This document shows, in pieces, positions 8,801 through 16,837 of a stretch of 64,000 bases of DNA. The translations under genes were made by a program, and so were the position numbers. The notes below the pieces were generated by a model. That model was not told the DNA's origin and searched no databases. It worked only from the letters and a program-made list of their open reading frames with translations. Numbering within the stretch: the stretch's first letter is position 1; each line of letters starts with the position of its first letter. This DNA is from JBKBIP01 sp046297495 (GTDB lineage Bacteria; Planctomycetota; Planctomycetia; Gemmatales; Gemmataceae): NCBI GenBank assembly GCA_046297495.1, contig JBKBIP010000012.1, positions 86,822 through 150,821 on the forward strand. The letters run 5' to 3'.

Positions 8801-9967
8801 GCTCGTGTCGGCTAGTTGAACCTCCGAATAAATGCCCGCGCTGGCGGCATCGAGAGAAGCCCGGTGAACGTCCGTGGCGAAGATCTTCACATTGATGGGC
8901 CGCCCCAACCGTTCGATCCCCTCGTGAATCAAGATGGCCAAGGAATAAGCTTCCTCGCCGGTGGCGCAACCCACGCTCCAAGCGCGAAAGTCTTCTCCCG
9001 GCGCCAGCTTGAGAAGCAGCTCCGGCAGAATGTCGCGGCCCAAACGCTCGAAAGCCTCGTTGTCACGAAAGAACCGCGTCACGCCGATTAATAAGTCCTT
9101 GTACAGCGCGTTGAGTTCCCCCATGTCTTCGCGAAGTTTTTGCACGTAGTCGTCCAAACTGACGATGTGATTGAGCAGCATCCGGCGATCAATGCGGCGG
9201 CCTACGGTGGTCAGCTTATAGTGCGAAAAATCGATGCGGTAAGCGTTGCGGAGCAAGCGGAAAATCGTCTCCAAAGCCGTTTCCGATAAGATTTCGAGAT
9301 GGTCTTCGTCCGCCTTATCTTTCCACAACACGCGCTTGGCAAACTTCGTGAGAGCATCGGGAATTTTCTCTGGGGCTAAGACCAGATCGACCGCCCCCGT
9401 CTGGATGGCACTATTCGGCATGCCGTTGAACTTGGCCGTTTCGGGGTCCTGCACGATCACCAAGCCGCCGACTTCGTGAATCTCCCGAATACCGCGCGAG
9501 CCGTCACTGCCAGTTCCGGACAAAATAATGCCCACGGCGTGCTCGCCCGCTTCCTGCGCGAGGGAACGGAAGAAGAGATCAATCGGCAAGGCGACGGGCT
9601 GCTTCGGGTCCTTATCGGTCAACAACAGCCGGCCATTGACAATGATCATGTCCTTTTTGGGGGGGATCAAATATATGGCGTCGGCCTGCACTTGCATACT
9701 GTGCTCGACTCGGAAGATAGGGATTTTGGTCTTGCGCGCCAGCAGCTCGTCCATCAGGCTTTTGAAATCCGGGGACAAGTGCTGCACCACGACAAAGGCC
9801 ATCCCCATATTCGCTGGCATGTTTTCAAAGAGCCGTTCCAGCGCCTCCAGGCCGCCGGCTGAGGCGCCAATGCCGACAATGTAAAATGGATCACGTGGCG
9901 TGCTTGGTTCTGGAGTTTCCGCAGATTCGATCATCGGCGTTTCTGGACGAGTCACGTTCTCGCTCAT
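5897..9967 (-). CDS. CheB-CheR-PAS-histidine kinase-receiver hybrid
   Basis: A 1356-residue multidomain signalling protein. Order: CheB methylesterase (about 26-215) with GASAGG (Ser36), VVQHL and GTGSDG triad motifs but no CheB receiver; CheR methyltransferase (about 225-480) with SVGCATGEEAYS and a CRNMLIYL motif; a PAS-like segment; a coiled coil of repeated EEL.ATNEEL units (about 665-735); further PAS domains (to about 970); HisKA with SHELRNPLG (His near 990); HATPase with the GMGIS and GLGVGL boxes; and a C-terminal receiver (about 1232-1350, FVDIGLPG, LVKPL). This CheBR-kinase arrangement is known in many bacteria, outside classical chemotaxis clusters. No MCP or CheW is nearby. The ATG at 9967 has GGAAAGG-like sequence upstream. 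Confidence 0.95.
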   Translation of the reverse strand: MSENVTRPETPMIESAETPEPSTPRDPFYIVGIGASAGGLEALERLFENMPANMGMAFVVVQHLSPDFKSLMDELLARKTKIPIFRVEHSMQVQADAIYLIPPKKDMIIVNGRLLLTDKDPKQPVALPIDLFFRSLAQEAGEHAVGIILSGTGSDGSRGIREIHEVGGLVIVQDPETAKFNGMPNSAIQTGAVDLVLAPEKIPDALTKFAKRVLWKDKADEDHLEILSETALETIFRLLRNAYRIDFSHYKLTTVGRRIDRRMLLNHIVSLDDYVQKLREDMGELNALYKDLLIGVTRFFRDNEAFERLGRDILPELLLKLAPGEDFRAWSVGCATGEEAYSLAILIHEGIERLGRPINVKIFATDVHRASLDAASAGIYSEVQLADTSQERLERFFIRKNGAYQIAPQLRQMVVFAQHNVIKDAPFTKLDLISCRNMLIYLQPPYQKKVLSLFHFALKTGGILFQGPSETPGELIDEFTPVDNHWKIYRKRRDIRLSPEMRQPLTATVPPRLPTERLATTAVTSPSPDLVGLYDALLDAFVPSSLLVNENLELVQVFGDANRYLRMKKGRLSKNILDMVDADLKTVLSGALAQVRLEKTPVSYKGLRVRFAEGERLVNLTINPFLNPRHHAFFSLIILEEQGGAPPPLSASEVNIRQASREQIESLETELRYTKENLQATIEEMETSNEELQATNEELVASNEELQSTNEELHSVNEELYTVNAEYQKKITELTELTADMDNLLESTQVHTLFLDRNRCIRKFTPRMAETFNLLPQDIGRRIDTFTTSIDCPTLMNDILKVMESGDIIERQVQDHHQRHYMLRILPYRAKNPIDGVVLTLIDLTNLKCAEAEARRKDAQLSNILNYSPHLVFIKDLQGRYQVVDEAFKKLAGYEPVGKTAYDIFPQETADALARVDRQALGEGKAVEAEVVIPRPDGPHTYLAVVFPYREDNRQILGICGIATDVTRLKHAERQAREAVEQRDRFLAMLSHELRNPLGAIISAVGVLERDSASPLEHQESLHVLQRQADQMSRLLDDLLDVSRITQDKIYLRKELVNLQEVIDEAVRVVRPIVAQQSLTLDLEKNVGDLSIIGDSTRLQQMMVNLLKNAVKYTPSGGRITLRLDQENGQVVIRIKDTGMGISPTMLEKVFDLFVQANDTLDRSHGGLGVGLTLVKAIAQLHGGAVQAYSQGPGTGCEFIIRLPVGKTGEMTGGRAASAEPAPAVDAVPVSRKVVLIEDNDDSRRMLESLLKMDGVDVRAVRDGKEGLETILSFRPGLAFVDIGLPGLSGYQVAQEVRSRLGQEVYLVALTGYGRPEDRLAVLKAGFDEHLVKPLKRRDLERVFQQVQERNPFSVH

Positions 9968-10000
9968 GGTGTATATCCTTTCCGAGACGCGATCCTTGAT

Positions 10001-10213
10001 TCATCCGTGGATGTTGTCAATGATCTTGTCCAACAGTACCACACGAATCATTATGACAGTCAATAAACCATAAATATCGTGCAGTCGCCCAGCGTGCCCG
10101 CGTCTGGGTGAATGGGCCACTTCTAGCGATGCCGCCGCTGGGGGAGCCGTTTGGCCACAGCCCACTATCAACACCAAACTGCCAGCCAGCAGTCCATAAT
10201 CCAGTCGTCGCAT
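10001..10213 (-). CDS. Small putative lipoprotein
   Basis: A 70-residue product. The first 19 residues form a lipoprotein signal (MRRLDYGLLAGSLVLIVGC) with lipobox LIVG-C, and the start has AGGAGA upstream. The remainder is short, with no recognisable domain. It lies directly upstream of the hybrid kinase on the same strand, with a 33-bp gap, so the two may be cotranscribed. The signal and ribosome site are the only evidence that it is real. Confidence 0.5.
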   Translation of the reverse strand: MRRLDYGLLAGSLVLIVGCGQTAPPAAASLEVAHSPRRGHAGRLHDIYGLLTVIMIRVVLLDKIIDNIHG

Positions 10214-10429
10214 GGTGAATCTCTCCTGATGCTGCTTTGGTAAGAACCATCTCGTCGAAATGCGGCCGCCTTCCTCCCGCCGTGTCCTGGATCATCCTAC
10301 TGGCGAGCATAACAGATGCCAGCTTGGAAAGTTTTCATAGAACAATGGTTAGTTATCCTATTATAGACCAGTGTTGTCTCATAACACGTAGGCTTCGGGA
10401 TTGTTTCCCACACCATCGAGGAAACCGCC

Positions 10430-10831
10430 GTGGAACAACTGGGATCGACGTTGCTGGAATTGCTCTGGGTCTTGCTGGAGTTGGCGCGTGAGCTGGCGGC
10501 GCTGGGATTGCAATACGCGCTGCTGATCGCTTGGGTGGCTTGGTGGCTATGTGGCGCCAACTGGAAGAAGATTTGGCCCGTGTTGGCTCAAGGGGCATGG
10601 CTGCCACTGGTACTTCTGATGGTCGCCGGCGCGTTGGTTTGGTCGCAGCTGGCCCCCAGCGCTTGCACCTGTCTGGGCTTCGTGACGGTGGGGAATTTCT
10701 GGTGGCAACTCGGCGCCGTCGGCTTGCTGGCGGCATCGGCCCTGTTGTGCGGCTGGCTGCAAGGAGTCCTACAATGGACGCCGCCGGAAATCGATCTGGA
10801 ACCCCCCGCCGCCGAACATGGGCATCATTGA
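10430..10831 (+). CDS. Small integral membrane protein
   Basis: A 133-residue protein starting at GTG 10430, with GAGGAA upstream. It has about three to four hydrophobic helices (roughly residues 8-42, 48-68 and 85-110), a CTC pair between the last two, and a His-containing tail (AAEHGHH). No family was recognised. It is divergent from the small lipoprotein gene and converges on the Ig-like protein ending at 10899. Confidence 0.65.
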   Translation: MEQLGSTLLELLWVLLELARELAALGLQYALLIAWVAWWLCGANWKKIWPVLAQGAWLPLVLLMVAGALVWSQLAPSACTCLGFVTVGNFWWQLGAVGLLAASALLCGWLQGVLQWTPPEIDLEPPAAEHGHH

Positions 10832-10878
10832 GAAACGATCCATCATTTTCCCGATGGGGATGGTGGCGGTATCGTTTC
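10832..10878. terminator. Hairpin between convergent genes
   Basis: GAAACGAT (10832-10839) pairs with ATCGTTTC (10871-10878), with an inner CCATC/GATGG pair. It occupies nearly the whole gap between the stops at 10831 and 10899, so a shared bidirectional transcript end is likely. Confidence 0.5.
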
Positions 10879-10898
10879 ACGCTCACCGATGAATTTCC

Positions 10899-12041
10899 TT
10901 ATTTCACCTCGAACGGCAGTTCCACGGTCGATTTCTCGATCTCTTTGCGAATGGGTTGGAACAGGTCCACCTCGAACGGACGCCCTACGCTGTTGCCGGC
11001 CAAGTCTTCCAGCGTGGTATCCACCACGAGATGATACCGGCCTGGCAGCCAGGGCCGTTCCGGCAGGAAATGCCAAACGGTTTCCTCGTCGCGCACCTGA
11101 ACGCGGCCAGCGACGTGCTGCCCTTGAGGGTCCGTGACCCATAAGAGACGCTGCAACAGGGCCTCGTCGAGCGCTTCTGGGAATGTCACCTGTAATGGGG
11201 CGTCCCCACCAGCGGCGGGAACGGCGATGCGCCAGTTTTTCGGATCGGGTGGCGTGTCATCGGGAGCCAAGACGCGGAACGGCTTCCGATAGCTTTCCTT
11301 CAAGGGAAATCCTTGCGCATCAGCCCAGCGCCGGTCGATGACCAGCGTATAACTTTTTCCTTCTTCCAACGCGGGGCCGACCTCCTCGCGTGGTTTCAAG
11401 CCGCGCTTGATCCGGCCTGGATCGAAGAACAGGGTAAAGCGTTTGCCGGCTGGGTCCCACAATTCCTCCCCCAATTCCAGGAACGGGTCGGCCACGGGCT
11501 TGCCAGTGGCGTCGAGCAAATGAATGTGGTCATACGCTTCCCCCCGGCTCATGGGGGCGGAGAAGTGAATGTAAAATTTGAGTTGATTTTCCGGCAATCG
11601 ATCGCGGGTCGGATATACGGCCGCCACTTCGGTCAGTTGGTCCGGCTTGGGCTTGGGGAGAGCGAACTCCGCCCGTATATCACTGGCGGCTGGATGTCCG
11701 GGCAGGCGGCTGGGACGGAGGACGGCACGATAGGTCACGCCCGGCGTCAGGGGAAAACGCGGCTGAAAACGGAGCACCCCGTCCACGATGGCATGACTAC
11801 CAAGCATCGCGGGTTGCGGGCGATTCTCCCCTTGCACGACATGGACGGCGAACAACTCTTGCCATTGTGCCAGTTCCAGGCCCGCTGTCCGCAACTGATT
11901 CAGGTCTGGCATCGATAAGCCGACGACTTCGAATGCGCCGTTGCTCAAGCGGATGGACAAACCCATTTTTTTCTCTTCCGTCCATCCCTGAAATGTCAAC
12001 GATAGGACACATGCCAGAGACAGGAAGCACGCGCGGTCCAT
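10899..12041 (-). CDS. Secreted protein with bacterial Ig-like (SbsA-type) domains
   Basis: A 380-residue protein with an N-terminal signal (MDRACFLSLACVLSLTFQG) and at least three beta-sandwich modules. LKFYIHFSAPMSRGEAYDHI and LQVTFPEALDEALLQRLLWV followed by W.FLPERPWLPGRYHLVVD fit the Big_5/SbsA Ig-like pattern, in which a structural hexapeptide precedes a predicted maximum-value clause. This family is common in planctomycete secreted proteins. The start has AGGA upstream. It is separated from the next upstream gene by a family 1 palindrome. No enzyme motif was seen; an envelope or adhesion role is possible. Confidence 0.7.
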   Translation of the reverse strand: MDRACFLSLACVLSLTFQGWTEEKKMGLSIRLSNGAFEVVGLSMPDLNQLRTAGLELAQWQELFAVHVVQGENRPQPAMLGSHAIVDGVLRFQPRFPLTPGVTYRAVLRPSRLPGHPAASDIRAEFALPKPKPDQLTEVAAVYPTRDRLPENQLKFYIHFSAPMSRGEAYDHIHLLDATGKPVADPFLELGEELWDPAGKRFTLFFDPGRIKRGLKPREEVGPALEEGKSYTLVIDRRWADAQGFPLKESYRKPFRVLAPDDTPPDPKNWRIAVPAAGGDAPLQVTFPEALDEALLQRLLWVTDPQGQHVAGRVQVRDEETVWHFLPERPWLPGRYHLVVDTTLEDLAGNSVGRPFEVDLFQPIRKEIEKSTVELPFEVK

Positions 12042-12076
12042 AATCTGTCATCCTGTGCAAGGAGGTTGTTTCGTGA

Positions 12077-12124
12077 ATTCATCGTTTCGCGCGGCGCGAT
12101 GAAGGCACGCGCGAACCGATGAAT
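12077..12124. repeat. Dispersed palindrome, family 1 (copy C)
   Basis: ATTCATCGTTTCGCGC (12077-12092) faces GCGCGAACCGATGAAT (12109-12124) with one mismatch. It lies between two genes on the minus strand, downstream of the stop at 12166. Confidence 0.7.
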
Positions 12125-12165
12125 CCAGTGCCAGTCACTTCATTCCCGTGGTAGATTTTCCCTCC

Positions 12166-13239
12166 TCAGGGCAGGGGCACCGTGTCCAGGTTCAGCGAAC
12201 CATCGTCGGCGCGGATCAGAAGCAAGGCATTGTCCTTGCCCAGTTTGTCCAGCTGCACCACCCCTTTGAGGTGGTCAATCGTGTCATAGGTCAGTCCCGC
12301 CGTACCGGAGATGCGGTTGGTGATCCCCTCAATCTTGTCGATGCCATCCGTGGTGATCTTCATGACGCCCCGACTGCTGTTGGCCATCAGGATGTAATCC
12401 TTGCCCCCCTTCTGATAGACGATCATGTCCAACGGTCGATTGCGATTCCCCAACTCGGCGATGGTCGTTCCCTTGACATGAGCGCCCGGCTTAAGATCGG
12501 ACAGCGGAAACTTGACCAGCGGCGTGCAGGTGTAAGCCGCCAGCAAATGCGCCTGACCGGAGATCTCGTAGGGCACGAAGGTTCGTACCGGCGAATGGGT
12601 CTCGAACTTGCCGTGCGCGCCGTGATAGATTTCCACGCTCGTTCCTTTATCGGCATCGCTGAAGGGGAACGGAATGGCACGCAAGGTCGAAGCGAACTGT
12701 TCATTGGACAAGCCGGCCACGAGCACTTTGCCATCGACGTAGGCCAAGTCAGTGATCGCTTCTTGACGCTGTTTTTGGCTGGCATTGGGTAGGCTTGCCT
12801 TGGCGAACGGAACGTTTTCCAACGTCAGCACGGTGGGTTTACCCGAGCGGTCCACGCGCACGATCAGAGCGGCGGCATCCGGCCCCTTGCCGCGCGCCAC
12901 CGAGAGATAGGCCGCGCCAGAGGCAGGATTGACGGCCAAATCGTTGATGAGAATTTGCTGGGCGGTCGTACCAAGCAGGGAGGCGATTTGCTCGTCCACC
13001 TTGGCGACCTTGAGCGGGCCGCTGGCGGGGCTGGCGGAGCGATCCTGAGTATCGATGGCGAAGATGGCGGCCCCTTGCGGATCGCCGACGAACAGAATTC
13101 CTTCCGGTCCAAAGGCCAGCGGTCCCGCCGATTTCAAGTCCGGCGTCCCCTTCTTCAGGCTCTTGGCCGGTTCCGCCGCCGTCAACGTGCCGACGGCCAG
13201 TAACAGAGCGACCACGCTCCAACAAGTCTTTCGCAGCAT
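12166..13239 (-). CDS. Secreted beta-propeller-like protein of unknown function
   Basis: A 357-residue protein with a signal peptide (MLRKTCWSVVALLLAVGTLTAAE). The mature part has repeated beta-blade-like segments: GPLAFGPEGILFVGDPQGAAIFAID, INDLAVNPASGAAYLSVARG, ITDLAYVDGKVLVAGL and PLDMIVYQKGGKDYILMANSSRG. These resemble NHL/SMP-30-type propellers. No catalytic site is evident. The start at 13239 has AAAGGAC upstream. It is followed downstream by the Ig-like protein but separated by a palindrome, so they are probably not one operon. Confidence 0.65.
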   Translation of the reverse strand: MLRKTCWSVVALLLAVGTLTAAEPAKSLKKGTPDLKSAGPLAFGPEGILFVGDPQGAAIFAIDTQDRSASPASGPLKVAKVDEQIASLLGTTAQQILINDLAVNPASGAAYLSVARGKGPDAAALIVRVDRSGKPTVLTLENVPFAKASLPNASQKQRQEAITDLAYVDGKVLVAGLSNEQFASTLRAIPFPFSDADKGTSVEIYHGAHGKFETHSPVRTFVPYEISGQAHLLAAYTCTPLVKFPLSDLKPGAHVKGTTIAELGNRNRPLDMIVYQKGGKDYILMANSSRGVMKITTDGIDKIEGITNRISGTAGLTYDTIDHLKGVVQLDKLGKDNALLLIRADDGSLNLDTVPLP

Positions 13240-13470
13240 GTTCAGGTCCTTTCTAAACTGGAAAATTAATCCCCGATGTTTCCAAACCTGTCACCTATCA
13301 TGTCGGCTCCAACGCCGGATGCAAGTATAAACCCCACATGGATAGCGACGATGGCAAAAAAAGAAAATTCAGGGGTGCCATATGGATTCCCCACTGAGGC
13401 CACGGTTCGAGCGGCTCGCGCGGTTGCATGGTGTTCAACTCCGCACAGAAACTCCGAGCCGCGACAGACG

Positions 13471-15162
13471 CTATTCATGGGCCGAATAGCGGCTTAAAAA
13501 GCGGTGTTCGGCCTCTGCGTCACCAATGACGATCAGCTCGGCATCCCCTGGCAAGGGGGTGGCGGCGTCCGGGTTGATGTCCAGGGTGTCCTGGCGTTGG
13601 ACGGCGATGATGTTGCAGCCCGTCCGCTGACGGATGGCGCTGTCGGCGATGGATTCGCCCGCCAACGCGGGCGGCACCGGCACGCGGAAGACGTTCAAGC
13701 CCTCAGCCAGCAGGATCGTGTCCATGCGTTGCAGCAGGTTGAAAATCATGTTCGCCCCCATCGAGGCATAGGACAACACGAAATCCGCCCCTGCGCGGTG
13801 CAGCGTGGATACGTTGCGTTCCAGCGTGGCTCGTCCCAGAATTTGGATGTCCGGCCGCAATCGGCGACAGTAAATTGTCAAATAGACGTTAATGTCGTCA
13901 TCGTGGGTGGTGATGACCACCGATGACGATTCCTGAATGCCCGCGCGGTGCAGCACTTCCAGCTCGGCGGCGTCCCCCACCACGTACTTTTCCGGATCGC
14001 GGACCCGTTCTGGCACGCGCTCGACGATGCGATAATCGATCCCTTCCGCTTGCAAGGTCTTGCCCGTCGCCCGCCCAACCCGTCCACCGCCGATGATGAC
14101 CACCGGTGCATGGGATGTTTTGTAAATGCAGTACAGCTCGTCATAAGCGTCGAGCTGATCGCGCGAACCGGCCAGCACCAATACGGTCGATGCGCTGATG
14201 CGTGTATCGGGACCGGCGACTTCAAATTTGCCGCGATTCCAGACGCCAATCACGTTGACGTTGGCATATTCTCGAAGTCGAAAGTCGCGCAGCGTTTGGC
14301 CGACCATGGGGGTGTTGGCGGCGGCGGCCTCGGCGATGAGTAATTCCCCAAACTGGCCGATGACATGACTCTTGGCATCGCGTCCCAGAATGCGTCGGGC
14401 CAGCGATTGGCCGAGGATCTCTCCCAGTTGCAATACCCGATTGCAGCCCGCCAACTGCAGAATATCGACCGAGGCATCGGAGGAAGCGGTGGCCACGATC
14501 GGCACCTTCTCCGAGATTTCGCGCACGGTGAACGTGACGTTGGTGTTGGTCGTGTCGCCGCGCGTGGTCGCCACCAGCGCGGCTTGATCCACGCGCAGGC
14601 GGCGGTAGGTGTCCGGGTCATCCAGATCGCCGACCATGACTCGGTAGCCTTGATCATACAATTGCAGCGCTTCGACCAAATCCGCGACCACCAGCACATA
14701 GGGGAATTGGATTTGTTCCAACCGGCGGATCAACGAAGATTCGATCGGTCCTAACCCCGTCAAGACCACATGCCCCTTGGTGTCCGGCGCTAGCTCGCGG
14801 GGGGCGCGCGCCGCGGCCTGCGCCTCCATCCAGGGCAGGTAAAAGAACTGAATGAACGTGAAGGGGAGCAGGATCAGCATGAAGATCGTGCCGGAAAGCA
14901 GCACCAACACGGAAAACGCCTTCCCCACGTCGGACGTGAAGATGACATCGCCAAAGCCCAGCGTGGACATCGTCACCAGCGTCCAGTACACGCCGGTCAT
15001 CCAACTGTGTTGTTGCCCTTCCATGTCCATGATGTAGTGAAAGACCACGCTATACGTGAACACCAGCGCGATGAAAATGAGCAGCAGTCGTCCCAAGATC
15101 AGAAGATTGCGCCGGCTTTTACGGCTGGCTAAATAGCTGACGATGATGATGAGTGTTTTCAT
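13471..15162 (-). CDS. Two-TM potassium channel with two RCK (TrkA) modules
   Basis: A 563-residue protein. The N-terminus has TM1 (about 24-45), a pore loop with filter STLGFGD near residue 70 and TM2 (about 80-105). Then come two Rossmann/RCK-N domains, starting at GHVVLTGLG and APVVIIGGGRVGR, each followed by an RCK-C (TrkA-C) domain (VGQTLRDFRLREYANVNVIGVW and AGESIADSAIRQRTGCNIIAV). The filter is TLGFGD rather than TVGYGD, a variant seen in some channels. It gates K+ in response to a cytosolic ligand bound at the RCK ring. The stop overlaps a short frame that is not called as a gene. Confidence 0.9.
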   Translation of the reverse strand: MKTLIIIVSYLASRKSRRNLLILGRLLLIFIALVFTYSVVFHYIMDMEGQQHSWMTGVYWTLVTMSTLGFGDVIFTSDVGKAFSVLVLLSGTIFMLILLPFTFIQFFYLPWMEAQAAARAPRELAPDTKGHVVLTGLGPIESSLIRRLEQIQFPYVLVVADLVEALQLYDQGYRVMVGDLDDPDTYRRLRVDQAALVATTRGDTTNTNVTFTVREISEKVPIVATASSDASVDILQLAGCNRVLQLGEILGQSLARRILGRDAKSHVIGQFGELLIAEAAAANTPMVGQTLRDFRLREYANVNVIGVWNRGKFEVAGPDTRISASTVLVLAGSRDQLDAYDELYCIYKTSHAPVVIIGGGRVGRATGKTLQAEGIDYRIVERVPERVRDPEKYVVGDAAELEVLHRAGIQESSSVVITTHDDDINVYLTIYCRRLRPDIQILGRATLERNVSTLHRAGADFVLSYASMGANMIFNLLQRMDTILLAEGLNVFRVPVPPALAGESIADSAIRQRTGCNIIAVQRQDTLDINPDAATPLPGDAELIVIGDAEAEHRFLSRYSAHE

Positions 15163-15206
15163 GGTTTGCTCTCGCTCCCAGAACAGGACCGAGAAATAGG
15201 CCGCTT

Positions 15207-15258
15207 GGCTTCATCGTTCCGCGCCGCCTACCGAAGCGCGGCGCGGAACGATGAAGCC
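15207..15258. repeat. Dispersed palindrome, family 1 variant (copy D), 21-bp perfect stem
   Basis: The arms 15207-15227 and 15238-15258 are perfect reverse complements around a 10-nt loop. The core TTCATCGTTCCGCGC is a variant of the family sequence. It lies beyond the sulfatase stop (15305) and upstream of the channel start. Confidence 0.75.
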
Positions 15259-15304
15259 CAACACGGAGGGGAAATGGGAGCGAATGGGACAATCCAGGCG
15301 CCGT

Positions 15305-16801
15305 TCAATTCTTTTTCTTCTCATAACTCGGATGGCGCGGCACGCCGCCGTAGTAGGGGTAGGTGTCGAACTTATCCCCATCCCCCCTCACGCGCGGATC
15401 GTCGCTGGCTTTCAGCTCGGCCAGCAGGCGTTCGGCAAGCTGTTTCTGAACGGCGGCGTACTTGGGATCACCGGCCACGTTGCGGAGCTGATCCGGGTCT
15501 TTCTTCAGATCATACAACTCCTCGGCGGGGCGTTTGGCGAAGGCCAATTCGTACAACGGTTTCACTTGGGGATCGTCCTTATGTTCGATCATGTACGTCT
15601 TGGTCGGACCGTTGTCGGTGTCGCCGTACCACGCTCCCTTGATATAGGCTTTTTCGTAGTGCGGCGTGCCGGCTGGCCAGCGGTCGGGACGGAAGTTGCG
15701 GATGTACAGGAAATCATCGGTGCGGATGGCGCGCATCGGCGTGCCGCCGGAGTCGGGAGCTTCCTGGCAAGGGGTATGCCGCTCCTTGCCGAATATCACA
15801 CTGGCACGTTGGTCATCCACGCGCCCGGCTTTCTCGGAGAGCAGGATCGGCACAAGGCTACGGCCTGTCATCGCGTCGGGGGGCTTGAGGCCAGCCGCTT
15901 CGAGAAAGGTCGGGGCCAGGTCGGTCAATGATACGAAATCGGTCACGGTCCGACCCGCTGGCACTTTTCGCCCCCAGCGAATGGCCAACGGCACACGCGT
16001 TCCCGTGTCATAAAGATGCCCTTTGCAGCGCGGGAAGGGCATGCCGTGGTCGCCGCTGATGACGAGAATGGTGTTGTCCAATTCCTTCATCTCGGCCAGT
16101 TGGTTCACGATCTCCCCTACTTCACGATCGAAGCGTTCCACCTCGAAATAGTAGTCGGCCACATCCCCACGCACCACGTCGTTATCGGGGAAACAGGCGG
16201 GCAACTTAATCTTGTTCAAATCCATGCCGCTCTTGGCCCCGGAACCCGGCGCGTAAGGACGGTGCGGGTCGCTGCTGCCAAACCAGAAGCAGAACGGCTT
16301 GCCGGCGGGACGTTGGGCCAGGAACTCGTTGAAGTCCTTGTAGTTCGGTCCCGCCGGATTGCGTTTGCGACTGCCCACCTCGAAGCGTCCCGGCCCCCAG
16401 CCTTTGCGCGTCATGCCAACATGATAACCAGCTTCCTCCAACAGATCGGGGTAGACCGAGAATTTGGTTTGCAACGTGGACCAAAGATTAGCGCTTTCCT
16501 CCAACCTCCAGTGCCATTGTCCCGTCAAGATCGCGGCCCGGCTCGGCGTGCAAGAAGGGGACGAGACATAAGCATTAGTGAACAATACCCCTTCGCGAGC
16601 CATCCGGTCGAAGGTGGGAGTCTTCACCACCGGATCGCCGTAGATGCCAGCGTGCGGCCAGCCCCAGTCATCGGCGAAGGCGAACACGATGTTAGGCGGG
16701 GGCGCATCAGCGGCTTGACATGCCGACGGCGCCGTCCAGGCGCCCAACAATAGTCCGATGGCGAAAGTGATCCATAAGTGGCAGCGGAACGTTGCAAGCA
16801 T
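15305..16801 (-). CDS. Secreted sulfatase (formylglycine-dependent)
   Basis: A 498-residue protein with a signal peptide (about 30 residues). The alkaline-phosphatase-superfamily core shows the metal ligands in FAFADDWGW, the modification motif CTPSR with Cys84 to become formylglycine, VISGDHGMPFPR and a Lys/His in CKGHLYDTGTRVPL. Cys-type sulfatases are greatly expanded in planctomycetes and release sulfate from polysaccharides. The ATG at 16801 has CGGAGA upstream; an ATG 21 bp earlier is also in frame. The maturase is not in the window. The alcohol dehydrogenase upstream on the same strand starts 37 bp before this gene's start. Confidence 0.93.
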   Translation of the reverse strand: MLATFRCHLWITFAIGLLLGAWTAPSACQAADAPPPNIVFAFADDWGWPHAGIYGDPVVKTPTFDRMAREGVLFTNAYVSSPSCTPSRAAILTGQWHWRLEESANLWSTLQTKFSVYPDLLEEAGYHVGMTRKGWGPGRFEVGSRKRNPAGPNYKDFNEFLAQRPAGKPFCFWFGSSDPHRPYAPGSGAKSGMDLNKIKLPACFPDNDVVRGDVADYYFEVERFDREVGEIVNQLAEMKELDNTILVISGDHGMPFPRCKGHLYDTGTRVPLAIRWGRKVPAGRTVTDFVSLTDLAPTFLEAAGLKPPDAMTGRSLVPILLSEKAGRVDDQRASVIFGKERHTPCQEAPDSGGTPMRAIRTDDFLYIRNFRPDRWPAGTPHYEKAYIKGAWYGDTDNGPTKTYMIEHKDDPQVKPLYELAFAKRPAEELYDLKKDPDQLRNVAGDPKYAAVQKQLAERLLAELKASDDPRVRGDGDKFDTYPYYGGVPRHPSYEKKKN

Positions 16802-16837
16802 GATGGGTCTCCGGGGTGTCATTTCAACCGGGGCGAT

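Noticed and set aside
13266..13478. 70-codon frame overlapping the end of the potassium channel gene
   Set aside because: An ATGA-type overlap with the channel stop is attractive, but no Shine-Dalgarno sequence and no domain support it; kept out as unproven.
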